Source: Gracilibacillus timonensis
GTDB lineage: Bacteria > Bacillota > Bacilli > Bacillales > Amphibacillaceae
NCBI RefSeq assembly: GCF_900086715.1
Contig: NZ_FLKH01000010.1
Coordinates: 1-64,000 of the forward strand
DNA length: 64,000 bases
Direction: 5' to 3'
Under the pieces are notes generated by a model. That model was not told the origin of the DNA, ran no database searches, and saw nothing but the letters and a program-made list of their open reading frames with translations. Positions 55,460-63,672 of this stretch are shown here, in pieces; positions within the stretch are counted from its first letter, which is position 1; every line of letters begins with the position of its first letter. Both the position numbers and the translations under genes were made by a program.

Positions 55460-56893
55460 TTAAGAAGAAGCTTTTTTCAGCACGTTCACTTTTTCCTCAT
55501 AGGTCTTGACCCACGACTGGGTATCGCTTAGCCGCTGCTCGGCATTGCTGATCTGATCTTCTACTCGATTCTTGGCGGTCCCGCCCACGATATCACGAGC
55601 GTTCACCACGGTTTCTGGCGCTAATACGTGGTAGATATCTTCTTCAATATAGTCAGAAAATCCTTTAAAATCGGCTAGACTTAAATCTAATAGATACTTA
55701 TTTTCCTGAATACAATGCAAGACGACTTGTCCAACCACCGCATGGGCCTCGCGGAATGGCAGGTCCTTGTTGACCAAATAGTCTGCCAAATCGGTAGCAT
55801 TGGAGAAATCTTCTGCGACGGCGGCATACATATTGTCTTTCTTTACATCCATCGTTTCCACCATCGGAGCGAACAACGCCAACGCTCCTTTTACTGTTTC
55901 AAAGGTATCGAACATGCCTTCTTTGTCTTCCTGCATATCTTTATTATAGGCAATCGGCAGGCCTTTTAGTGTTGTCAGCATACCGATAAGATTGCCATAG
56001 ACACGGCCTGATTTGCCTCTTACCAGTTCAGCCACATCCGGATTCTTTTTCTGCGGCATCATACTGCTTCCCGTACAGAAGGCATCATCTAGTTCAATAA
56101 ACTTGAACTCGGCACTGGACCACTGAACAAACTCTTCACTAAGACGAGATAAGTGCATAATGACTAAGGAAGCATTGGATAAGAATTCCACGACAAAGTC
56201 ACGATCACTTACTGCGTCCAGGCTGTTCTCAACGACTCCATCAAAATGGAGCTTGTCAGCCACATAATGACGGTCGATCGGGAAGGTAGTCCCCGCTAGT
56301 GCCCCCGCACCAAGGGGAGAGCGATTCACTCGCTTAAAACTGTCTCGCAAACGTTCGATATCACGTTCAAACATCGATACATAGGCCATCATATGGTGGG
56401 CGAACAAGACAGGCTGTGCCCGCTGCAGGTGTGTGTACCCCGGCAGAATCGTATCAAGATTGGCATTTGCTTGTTTTAACAGCGCCTGCTGTAAGGCAGC
56501 CAATAGATCAACCAGTGTTACTAAAGAATCCCGCAAGTATAAACGCATATCTAAGGCCACTTGGTCATTCCGGCTTCTGCCAGTGTGTAATTTACCACCA
56601 ACAGCACCGACTTCATCGGTCAACAGCTTCTCGACATTCATATGAATATCTTCGTTGATCTCGCTTAATTCCGCCTCACCTGCTTCGATTTTCTTAGCGA
56701 CTTTCTCCAGCCCCTGCTTAATCGTTTCGGCGTCTGCTTGTGAGATAATCTCGCATTTTGCCAGCATTTCTACATGCGCCAAACTGCCTTGAATATCATA
56801 CTGCGCCAACTTTTGATCAAAGCCGATCGAAGCCGTGTATTCATCTACTAATTCATTGGTTGGTTTGGTAAAACGTCCGCCCCATAATTTCAT
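55460..56893 (-). CDS. argH: Argininosuccinate lyase
   Basis: A 477-aa enzyme of the fumarase/aspartase superfamily that splits argininosuccinate into arginine and fumarate. The signature loop is [19 protein letters not shown] with the catalytic serine; other motifs are [16 protein letters not shown] and [17 protein letters not shown]. It overlaps argG by ATGA, so the two form one operon, ending in a terminator. Confidence 0.96.
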   Translation of the reverse strand: MKLWGGRFTKPTNELVDEYTASIGFDQKLAQYDIQGSLAHVEMLAKCEIISQADAETIKQGLEKVAKKIEAGEAELSEINEDIHMNVEKLLTDEVGAVGGKLHTGRSRNDQVALDMRLYLRDSLVTLVDLLAALQQALLKQANANLDTILPGYTHLQRAQPVLFAHHMMAYVSMFERDIERLRDSFKRVNRSPLGAGALAGTTFPIDRHYVADKLHFDGVVENSLDAVSDRDFVVEFLSNASLVIMHLSRLSEEFVQWSSAEFKFIELDDAFCTGSSMMPQKKNPDVAELVRGKSGRVYGNLIGMLTTLKGLPIAYNKDMQEDKEGMFDTFETVKGALALFAPMVETMDVKKDNMYAAVAEDFSNATDLADYLVNKDLPFREAHAVVGQVVLHCIQENKYLLDLSLADFKGFSDYIEEDIYHVLAPETVVNARDIVGGTAKNRVEDQISNAEQRLSDTQSWVKTYEEKVNVLKKASS

Positions 56894-58149
56894 TGCTTCA
56901 CAGATTCCTTCATATCAATTTTTGTTTTTTCCATAATCTTTGCCTTATCGGCGTGTACATTGTTAACCGTGGAATGCATTTTCGTTGGTAAGCCCCATAA
57001 TTTGATAAATCCTAAGGCCGCTTCATGGTCAAATTGATCACCATGGCTGTATGTTGCCAGTTCTAGATCATATAAGGAATTATCTGATTTACGTCCTGTC
57101 ACAAAAGCCTGTCCTTTATATAACTGTACCTTGGCTACACCATTGACATATGTCTGTGTTTCTTCAATAAATGCTTTTAAAGCGTCTGTTAATTGCGTAA
57201 ACCATAGACCGTCATAAATCGCTTGTTCTAATTGCTGCTCTACGACTGGCTTGAATTTCGTTACCTCTCTTGGCAAGGTGATCGATTCAATCTCCTGATG
57301 TGCCTTAATTAAGGTGATCGCAGCAGGGGCCTCATAGATTTCACGTGATTTAATACCAACCAAACGATTTTCAACATGGTCAATTCGGCCAACACCGTGC
57401 TTACCAGCAATATCATTTAACTTCAAGATTAACTCATGTAATGGATAAGTTTGACCATTTAGTGCAACTGGTTTACCTTGTTGAAACTCAATTTCAATCG
57501 TTTCTGGCTCGTCAGGTGCCTCAAGAGGAGATACCGTCAATTCAAAAGCATCCTCTGGTGCCTCTGCCCATGGATCTTCTAGTATGCCACATTCATTAGC
57601 ACGTCCCCAAAGGTTCTGGTCCACACTATACGGGCTGTCCAAATCAATCGGGATCGGAATGCCATGCTCTTTGGCATAGTTGATCTCTTCATCTCTTGTC
57701 ATCTTCCATTCACGCACTGGTGCCACAATCATTAATTCTGGATTTAAAGAATGGAAGGCCACATCAAAACGCACCTGGTCATTACCTTTTCCAGTACAAC
57801 CATGCGCAACGGCTACGGCACCTTCTTTCTCTGCAATATCCACTAATACCTTGGCAATCAACGGACGGGATAAGGCTGATACTAACGGATATTTATTTTC
57901 ATACATTACATTCGCTTTTAAAGCAGGCAGAACAAAATCTTCGGCGAAAAGCTGTTTCGCATCTACCGAATAGGATTTTATCGCTCCGACATCAATCGCT
58001 TTGTTTTTGACAAACTCCAAATCTTTACCTTCACCAACGTCCAGGCCAACTGCAATGACATCATAATTATATTTATCTTGTAAATATTTTATCGCTACGG
58101 ATGTATCCAGTCCCCCAGAATACGCCAATACTATTTTTTCTTTTGCCAT
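56890..58149 (-). CDS. argG: Argininosuccinate synthase
   Basis: A 419-aa ATP-dependent enzyme joining citrulline and aspartate. The ATP pyrophosphatase P-loop is [17 protein letters not shown] at the N-terminus, with [17 protein letters not shown] and the citrulline-binding [13 protein letters not shown] following. The C-terminus ([10 protein letters not shown]) is a short helix. First gene of argG-argH. A promoter and a repressor-like site lie upstream. Confidence 0.96.
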   Translation of the reverse strand: MAKEKIVLAYSGGLDTSVAIKYLQDKYNYDVIAVGLDVGEGKDLEFVKNKAIDVGAIKSYSVDAKQLFAEDFVLPALKANVMYENKYPLVSALSRPLIAKVLVDIAEKEGAVAVAHGCTGKGNDQVRFDVAFHSLNPELMIVAPVREWKMTRDEEINYAKEHGIPIPIDLDSPYSVDQNLWGRANECGILEDPWAEAPEDAFELTVSPLEAPDEPETIEIEFQQGKPVALNGQTYPLHELILKLNDIAGKHGVGRIDHVENRLVGIKSREIYEAPAAITLIKAHQEIESITLPREVTKFKPVVEQQLEQAIYDGLWFTQLTDALKAFIEETQTYVNGVAKVQLYKGQAFVTGRKSDNSLYDLELATYSHGDQFDHEAALGFIKLWGLPTKMHSTVNNVHADKAKIMEKTKIDMKESVKQ

Positions 58150-58193
58150 GAAATAATCTCTCCTTCATATCCATCGATAAGTCGTTTTAGTAA

Positions 58194-58222
58194 TTATGTA
58201 TTATTATGCACTATTAAGTATA
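58194..58222 (-). promoter_or_regulatory. argG promoter with candidate ARG box
   Basis: TATACT (58222-58217, minus strand) is a good -10. Just downstream TGCATAATAATACAT (58210-58196) has partial dyad symmetry and resembles the AT-rich ARG boxes bound by ArgR/AhrC. The same motif with three changes lies before carA, which supports joint arginine control. Confidence 0.5.
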
Positions 58223-58420
58223 ATAATTCAAGTGTTAAACTTAAATTCATTAAAAAAATTCTATATCTCGTTTAAATATTACGACTTTTTGAACGTCCTT
58301 TCCAGTGATAGCTGTTTTATACAGAATGGTGAATAAAAATAAATTCAGTAACATTGTAACCTTTTTGTAAAGAGAGCGTCTATTATATAACTAATATCGC
58401 ATAAGGGAGGATTCTATGGT

Positions 58421-59356
58421 ATGAAAAAAGTCATGATTATCTTATTATTTATTGGCTTATTGGCTGCTTGTTCTAAAGATCAAGAAGACACTAGCGAGCA
58501 AGAAGCGATTAGTGAAAATAACGAAATAGCCTTGGACAACGCTGCTGATCGAGCAGAAGAATTATCACCAAGTGACGCTAATGAAGAAGCCACGGATACG
58601 GAAGAGATGGAGGAACAACCAACGGAAGGACCCATTGAAGAAATGACTGAGCGTAAAATTATTTATCACGCCAATTTGAGTCTGGAAACAAATCAATTCG
58701 ATGAGGCCATTCGTTTTGTCGAGGAAGAGACTGAATCGTATCAGGGATATGTAGTGCATTCCAGCCTGTCGAATCAATCCGGCGAGGATAACCGTGTGGC
58801 AACGATGACTTTGCGTATCCCAGCAGCGGACTTTGAAGCATTTATGGAAACAATAGAAGAAGGAAGCGTTCATATACTGGATAAATCAGTAAACGGTGAG
58901 GATGTAACGGAAAGCTATGTTGACCTAGAAGCACGTCTATCTTCCAAAGAGGTAGTCGAAGAACGCTTATTATCTTTTATGGAAGAGGCAGAAAAAACCG
59001 AGGATTTATTGCAGATATCCAATGATTTAGCTGCCGTTCAAGAAGAAATCGAGCAGCTTAAGGGACAAATGAATTACCTGGAAAACCAATCCGACTATGC
59101 CACGATTGATCTTCATTTAACAGAACGCAATGTTTCGTTACCGTCTGTGCAAGAAGAATCGGCTAGCACTTGGGATAAAACGAAAGAACAATTTATGAAT
59201 AGTGTAGGAGCACTGTTATCTTTTGCTTCTGGTGTATTTATCTTTGTTATCGGCAATCTACCCGTGATTGGTTTACTTGTGATTGTTTTAGGCATGCTAT
59301 ATTTCTTGATTCGCAAGTTTAGAAAAAAAGCAGTAGGAACGGACCAGAGCAAATGA
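58421..59356 (+). CDS. DUF4349 lipoprotein
   Basis: A 311-aa lipoprotein. The signal peptide ends in FIGLLAACSK (lipobox Cys16). A long acidic linker follows. The DUF4349 domain spans about residues 75-240 (KIIYHANLSLETNQFDEAIR, then a helix pair around LLQISNDLAAVQEEIEQLKG), and a C-terminal membrane helix (FIFVIGNLPVIGLLVIVLG) with a basic tail ends it. It is anchored at both ends, with the domain outside the cell. The function is unknown. Confidence 0.87.
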   Translation: MKKVMIILLFIGLLAACSKDQEDTSEQEAISENNEIALDNAADRAEELSPSDANEEATDTEEMEEQPTEGPIEEMTERKIIYHANLSLETNQFDEAIRFVEEETESYQGYVVHSSLSNQSGEDNRVATMTLRIPAADFEAFMETIEEGSVHILDKSVNGEDVTESYVDLEARLSSKEVVEERLLSFMEEAEKTEDLLQISNDLAAVQEEIEQLKGQMNYLENQSDYATIDLHLTERNVSLPSVQEESASTWDKTKEQFMNSVGALLSFASGVFIFVIGNLPVIGLLVIVLGMLYFLIRKFRKKAVGTDQSK

Positions 59357-59438
59357 TGGTTATGCTGAGCAGGATGGTGTTAAAGATTATGGGGATGTGG
59401 GATGGATTTATTGTTTCGTGAATAAGATGGTGCGATTC

Positions 59439-59940
59439 TTATGGACTCGGGAGCGGGATTTGCGCTCTCCAGTCCGCGAGATCCATTCTTACGGACAACA
59501 TTTCGCTATTGCACTAATTTTTGTCTGTTAGATTCATTCTTACGGACAACATTTCGCTATTGCACTAATTTTTGTCTGTTAGATCGATTCTTACGGACAA
59601 CATTTCGCTATTGCACTAATTTTTGTCTGTTAGATCGATTCTTACGGACAACATTTCGCTATTGCACTAATTTTTGTCTGTTAGATTCATTCTTACGGAC
59701 AACATTTCGCCATTGCACTTAATTTTGTCTGTTAGATCGATTCTTACGGACAACATTTCGCCATTGCACTAAATTTTGTCTGTTAGATCGATTCTTACGG
59801 ACAACATTTCGCCATTGCACTAATTTTTGTCTGTTAGATCGATTCTTACGGACAACATTTCGCCATTGCACTTAATTTTGTCTGTTAGATTCATTCTTAC
59901 GGACAACATTTCGCCATTGCATCATTTTTTATCCGTAAGA
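59439..59940 (+). repeat. Palindromic repeat array D (9 x 51 bp plus edge unit)
   Basis: A GGACTC-type edge unit starts at 59439 (right arm CAGTCCGCGAGAT). Nine units follow at 59489, 59540, 59591, 59642, 59693, 59744, 59795, 59846 and 59897, each exactly 51 bp. Arms are ACGGACAA and TTGTCTGT, with a G-T pair at the same place in the first eight; the last unit ends TATCCGTAAG. The loop (CATTTCGC(T/C)ATTGCAC) is nearly constant here and unlike arrays B and C. Array D runs into the end of a broken DUF4064 gene. Confidence 0.94.
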
Positions 59941-60313
59941 AATCACTACGGGGCTGTGTTATTTCTGCTTTCCGTTTTATTCCCATAAATCCAGCTATCA
60001 AATAGAAGATACCTCCCAAAATAGCTGTGCCATATGTGAGCATGGTGGAGATAATGGCAAAGAGAATGAGCAGGATACTGGCAGCGATTGGCTTTTTGTT
60101 TTTTCGAAACATCAAGCTGGAGATGATAGCAACCAGCACACTACCAATCGTTACACCGATTACAATAAATAAAATCTCGATACCACGTGATAACTCATTA
60201 TTTTTCTGTGGGTAGCCTGCTTCCATTCCTTCGTGCAGCACCAGCGTGAAATAAAATACCAATTAGACAATCATTCCAACCATGATAGCGACAACTTCCC
60301 ATTTTCTACTTAT
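59897..60313 (-). pseudogene. DUF4064-like membrane protein, decayed
   Basis: A degenerate relative of the gene at 60402-60830. The expected ATG after GATAGGTGGG is ATA (60313-60311, giving SRKWEVVAIMVGMIV), an in-frame TAA follows at once, and the frame then continues LVFYFTLVLHEGMEAG... to FYLIAGFMGIKRKAEITQPR. The last 15 or so codons and the stop come from the terminal unit of repeat array D. A shortened product of 121 aa could start inside but would lack the first helix. Confidence 0.75.
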
Positions 60314-60360
60314 TTTAATCCCACCTATCCCCTACCAACTACGTCTTATCTTGTTATAAA

Positions 60361-60394
60361 AAAATGCAGATTGCCTTTATCGCATCTGCATTTT
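60361..60394 (-). terminator. Terminator of the intact DUF4064 gene
   Basis: AAAATGCAGAT (60361-60371) and ATCTGCATTTT (60384-60394) form an 11-bp perfect stem. Minus-strand T residues follow (A run before 60361). It lies seven bases past the stop of the DUF4064 gene at 60402. Confidence 0.85.
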
Positions 60395-60401
60395 CACTTC
60401 C

Positions 60402-60830
60402 TTAATACTGTTCCATATTCACTTCAGGTTTCGGCTTACGGACTAAGCCCATGATACCGGCGATTACATAGAAAATACCAGCAAAGATGCCCAAACCAAA
60501 TGTAATTAATGTAGAAATGACACCAATAACAAGCACAATAATACTTGCAATCTTTGGTTTGTTATCTCCTTTGTATAAGATACAAGCGATAATACCCGCA
60601 ATAATGGCAATGATCGAGACAACAATCAAGAAAGTACCAAGTGAACCAAGTAGCTCAAACGCGGCATTAACCTCTTCTTGAGTCCCCTCCAATTGTGGAT
60701 CTTGGCGCATCGCCTCGTCCATAAACTCCGGATTACTATCCATCATCCGAAATAATCCTCCAAAGAGTGCACCAAATGCGTAAACAACGGCACCAATTAC
60801 TGTTAACACTACCTCTACCGTTCGTTTCAT
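60402..60830 (-). CDS. DUF4064 membrane protein
   Basis: A 142-aa membrane protein. Helix 1 is at about 6-26 (VVLTVIGAVVYAFGALFGG), an acidic outer loop follows (FMDEAMRQDPQLEGTQEEVN), then three helices (TFLIVVSIIAIIAGIIACI, IASIIVLVIGVISTLITFG and IFAGIFYVIAGIMGLV). This four-helix layout defines DUF4064. The function is unknown. AAGGATG lies upstream of the ATG. Confidence 0.8.
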   Translation of the reverse strand: MKRTVEVVLTVIGAVVYAFGALFGGLFRMMDSNPEFMDEAMRQDPQLEGTQEEVNAAFELLGSLGTFLIVVSIIAIIAGIIACILYKGDNKPKIASIIVLVIGVISTLITFGLGIFAGIFYVIAGIMGLVRKPKPEVNMEQY

Positions 60831-60991
60831 CCTTTCAACTCCCTTACTGTTTTTTATAATGTATGTAGAATTGCCATACTTCTATGATAAGAAACCTATA
60901 TGACAATATACCATATTGAAAAGATATTGTCTTTATCAAGCTCTTATTCCTATTAATATACGAATCTCTGCATTGATACGTTTCATTTTTA

Positions 60992-61795
60992 TCAAAATTC
61001 TTTTTGCCTGAGTGCTCCATGTCGCACAGAACCCACACCCTCACCAAAAGATACAGCATGCTTAATCGCGGCATAGACAAATTGTTTACTGATTTCAATA
61101 GCCTGAAGCACCGGAGTGCCCTTAGCTAATTCTGCCGTTAGACATGCAGCGTAAGTACAACCCGCCCCACTCGTATGTTTCGTATCAATAGCAGGGGTCT
61201 GAAACAACTCAATGGACTGGCCATCATAATACAAATCGATCGCCTCCCCATCCACGATACCGGCCTTTAATAAAACAGACTGTGGTTGAAAATTGTATAG
61301 GTCGATAACAGCTTGCTTCAACTCTGGCAAGGAGTTAGAAATAGGTCGTCCTAGCAGTTTCTCTGCCTCTAAACGATTGGGCGTAATAATAGTAGCTTGC
61401 GGAAAAATCGTCTCTTTAATCACTTCAATCGCGTCATCTGCCAAAAGCTGAGAACCCATCTTACCAATCATCACTGGGTCAACAACAAGATAAGGAACCT
61501 TTATATCCCGCAATAAACGACTTACCTGTTCGATCACCTCTGTCGAAAAAAGCATCCCTAATTTAACAGCATCAATGCCTACCTTTTCTGTTGCTACATA
61601 AAATTGGGCAGCGATTGCCTCTTTATCTTGAATAAATATACCCTTTTCTGTGTGGGGATTATTGGCTACGATTGCTGTGATGGCTGCCATACCGTACACA
61701 TCGCATTCTTGAAAAGTTTTTAAATCGGCTTGAATCCCCGCGCTTCCATGTGCTGCTGCACCGGCAATCGATAATACTCGCTTCATTTCTTGCAC
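60992..61795 (-). CDS. thiD: Hydroxymethylpyrimidine/phosphomethylpyrimidine or pyridoxine kinase
   Basis: A 267-aa ribokinase-fold kinase. Substrate region: GSAGIQADLKTFQECDVYGM; nucleotide and anion-hole region: HTSGAGCTYAACLTAELAKG. Bacilli carry two close relatives, ThiD and PdxK; the nearby thiE and thiM favour a thiamine role, but B. subtilis PdxK has the same domain and the QECDVYGMAAIT text is compatible with it. The exact substrate is unresolved. Confidence 0.85.
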   Translation of the reverse strand: MQEMKRVLSIAGAAAHGSAGIQADLKTFQECDVYGMAAITAIVANNPHTEKGIFIQDKEAIAAQFYVATEKVGIDAVKLGMLFSTEVIEQVSRLLRDIKVPYLVVDPVMIGKMGSQLLADDAIEVIKETIFPQATIITPNRLEAEKLLGRPISNSLPELKQAVIDLYNFQPQSVLLKAGIVDGEAIDLYYDGQSIELFQTPAIDTKHTSGAGCTYAACLTAELAKGTPVLQAIEISKQFVYAAIKHAVSFGEGVGSVRHGALRQKEF

Positions 61796-61868
61796 CTCTA
61801 TCCTAAATGTAAAACTTCATAGGGTGGAGAGGTCTCCCCACTCTATACTTGATGTGGATCATTGCCCA

Positions 61869-62345
61869 TTACACTACGATAAAAAACCAGATCACCATCA
61901 TAAGCTGAATCACTATTTTCGCTAAGTTACCACTCAAAAAGCCGATAAAGGAACCAAAGGCAGCCCTGCTTGCTTCTGGCAGGCTCTTCTTTTGCAGAAG
62001 TTCGGTAATGATAACTAACGCAAATGGCACGATAATAATACCAAAAGGAGGCACGATGAACGACCCAACAATAACCCCGACGGCTGCTATTCTTTCTCCC
62101 GCCTTACTGCCGCCATACTTTTTGACAAAATAACTATTGGCAATAATATCCGAGGCAATTAGAATAACGGTTAAAATCGCCATCGCAATCCAAAAAATGG
62201 TTCCGATATTCTCAGAAGTCAGCGTGAATTGGTAAACAAGAAAACCGACCCACATCACCAAAACAGACGGAATAATCGGAAAGATAATCCCGGCAAATGC
62301 CAAGACAAAACAAATAATGATAATCAGCCACCATAGTATTTCCAC
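61869..62345 (-). CDS. DUF456 membrane protein
   Basis: A 158-aa membrane protein with about five helices. The family pattern is visible as GIIFPIIPSVLVMWVGFLVYQ near the start and KYGGSKAGERIAAVGVIVGS in the middle, with PPFGIIIVPFALVIITELLQ after it. The function is unknown. Monocistronic; no ribosome site problems. Confidence 0.82.
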   Translation of the reverse strand: MEILWWLIIIICFVLAFAGIIFPIIPSVLVMWVGFLVYQFTLTSENIGTIFWIAMAILTVILIASDIIANSYFVKKYGGSKAGERIAAVGVIVGSFIVPPFGIIIVPFALVIITELLQKKSLPEASRAAFGSFIGFLSGNLAKIVIQLMMVIWFFIVV

Positions 62346-62410
62346 TGTGATTCTCCATTCTTCATTTTAGTCTCTTTCATTATACTTGAAAAAGTGTAAA
62401 AGGAAAAATA

Positions 62411-62442
62411 GGACCTTGCAGAAACTGACTGCAAGATCCTTC
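62411..62442 (-). terminator. Intrinsic terminator after PfpI-family gene
   Basis: GGACCTTGCAG (62411-62421) and CTGCAAGATCC (62429-62439) pair with one mismatch around a 7-base loop. The minus-strand transcript continues into TATTTTTCC. It lies about 13 bp past the gene end at 62453. Confidence 0.8.
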
Positions 62443-62452
62443 ACTGGTTTGC

Positions 62453-62977
62453 TTATTCTCCGGCTAATACGTCGGCATATGCCTTAGCATATGGTGGCAA
62501 ATCAGGTGGACGACGGCTGGAAATAATATGACCATCAACAACTACTGCTTCATCTTTCCAAAAAGCACCTGCATTGGTCATATCGTCCTTAATCCCTGGT
62601 GTACTGGTGACCTTGACGCCACGCAAAATTCCTGCTGATATCAGTACCCAGCCAGCATGACAAATCTGACCAATTGGTTTCTTCGTCTCATGCATATGAC
62701 GCACCATTTGCAACACTTCAGGATAGCGCCTTAATTTATCCGGTGCCCAGCCACCCGGTACAAGAATACCATCATAGGATTCAGCATCCACCTCGGTAAA
62801 GGCTAAGTCGGATTGTGCCGGCACACCATATTTACCCATATAGGTTTTGCCAGCTTCTTTCCCTACTAAATCAACAGCCGCTCCTTCTTCACGAAGCCGC
62901 ATAACAGGATACCATAGTTCTAAATCCTCGAATTCCTCATCTACTAACGCTATCACTTTTTTATCCTTTAATCGCAT
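62453..62977 (-). CDS. DJ-1/PfpI-family type 1 glutamine amidotransferase-like protein
   Basis: A 174-aa protein. The nucleophile cysteine is Cys106 in IGQICHAGWVL, the elbow of the DJ-1/PfpI fold, with a glutamate in ALVDEEFEDLELWYPV. Related proteins (YraA, YfkM) are stress-induced and have been linked to proteolysis or deglycation, which is disputed. I start it at the ATG at 62977 with GAGGAGG upstream. It is downstream of thiE on the same strand after a 56-bp gap. Confidence 0.88.
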   Translation of the reverse strand: MRLKDKKVIALVDEEFEDLELWYPVMRLREEGAAVDLVGKEAGKTYMGKYGVPAQSDLAFTEVDAESYDGILVPGGWAPDKLRRYPEVLQMVRHMHETKKPIGQICHAGWVLISAGILRGVKVTSTPGIKDDMTNAGAFWKDEAVVVDGHIISSRRPPDLPPYAKAYADVLAGE

Positions 62978-63033
62978 CTGTTTACCTCCTCTTTCCCATA
63001 GTGTATCAGAAACAGACAAGCTCGATCGAATGA

Positions 63034-63672
63034 TTACTCTTTTGTAAAAGAGGCGCGAAAGGCAGCGGCTGCTTGTTTGGGATCAGTCGCTTGACTAATC
63101 GCTGTAATGATCGAAACACCGTCAACACCAGCCTCAATCAAGGAAGATGTGTGTCTCTGTTGGATACCGCCAATCGCCACCAGCGGAAGCGCGCCAATTT
63201 GTTCCCGGATCGCACGCACACCATGTTCACCAATGGGCTGTTTGGCATCTTCTTTCGTACTCGTCGCATAGATAGGACCCACCCCGATATAGTCAGCCCC
63301 ATCTTGTTTGGCCTGTACTGCCTCTGCTGCATTCGTTGCGGAAACCCCAATCAGCCAATCGCCTGGCACTCGGGCTCGTACCTCTTGAATCGGCATATCA
63401 TCCTGCCCGACATGCACCCCATCTGCGCCAATTTCCAAAGCAAGATCAATTTCATCATTCACGATAAAAGGAACCTGATAACGATAGCACAAGGCCTTCA
63501 TTTCCCTAGCCAGCTGCTGCTTTACTGCACCTGTTTGTGCCTCTTGCCCTTTTTCACGAAATTGAAACATAGTAATGCCACCCTGCAGCGCCTGTTCTAA
63601 CACATGAAGTGGGTCTTCTGTGGTATTGTTGCTGCCCATAATAAAATAAACCTGTAATAATTCTTGCCTCAT
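63034..63672 (-). CDS. thiE: Thiamine-phosphate synthase
   Basis: A 212-aa TIM-barrel enzyme that joins the pyrimidine and thiazole halves of thiamine. Substrate motifs: GITMFQFREKG, FIVNDEIDLALEIGADGVH with VGQDDMP, GVSATNAAEA and YIGVGPIYATSTKED. Its ATG overlaps the thiM stop, so the two form a salvage operon with thiM first. Confidence 0.94.
   Translation of the reverse strand: MRQELLQVYFIMGSNNTTEDPLHVLEQALQGGITMFQFREKGQEAQTGAVKQQLAREMKALCYRYQVPFIVNDEIDLALEIGADGVHVGQDDMPIQEVRARVPGDWLIGVSATNAAEAVQAKQDGADYIGVGPIYATSTKEDAKQPIGEHGVRAIREQIGALPLVAIGGIQQRHTSSLIEAGVDGVSIITAISQATDPKQAAAAFRASFTKE

Noticed and set aside
59489-59940. CRISPR array
   Set aside because: Units are directly abutting and alike along their full length; there are no unique spacers, and no cas genes are present.
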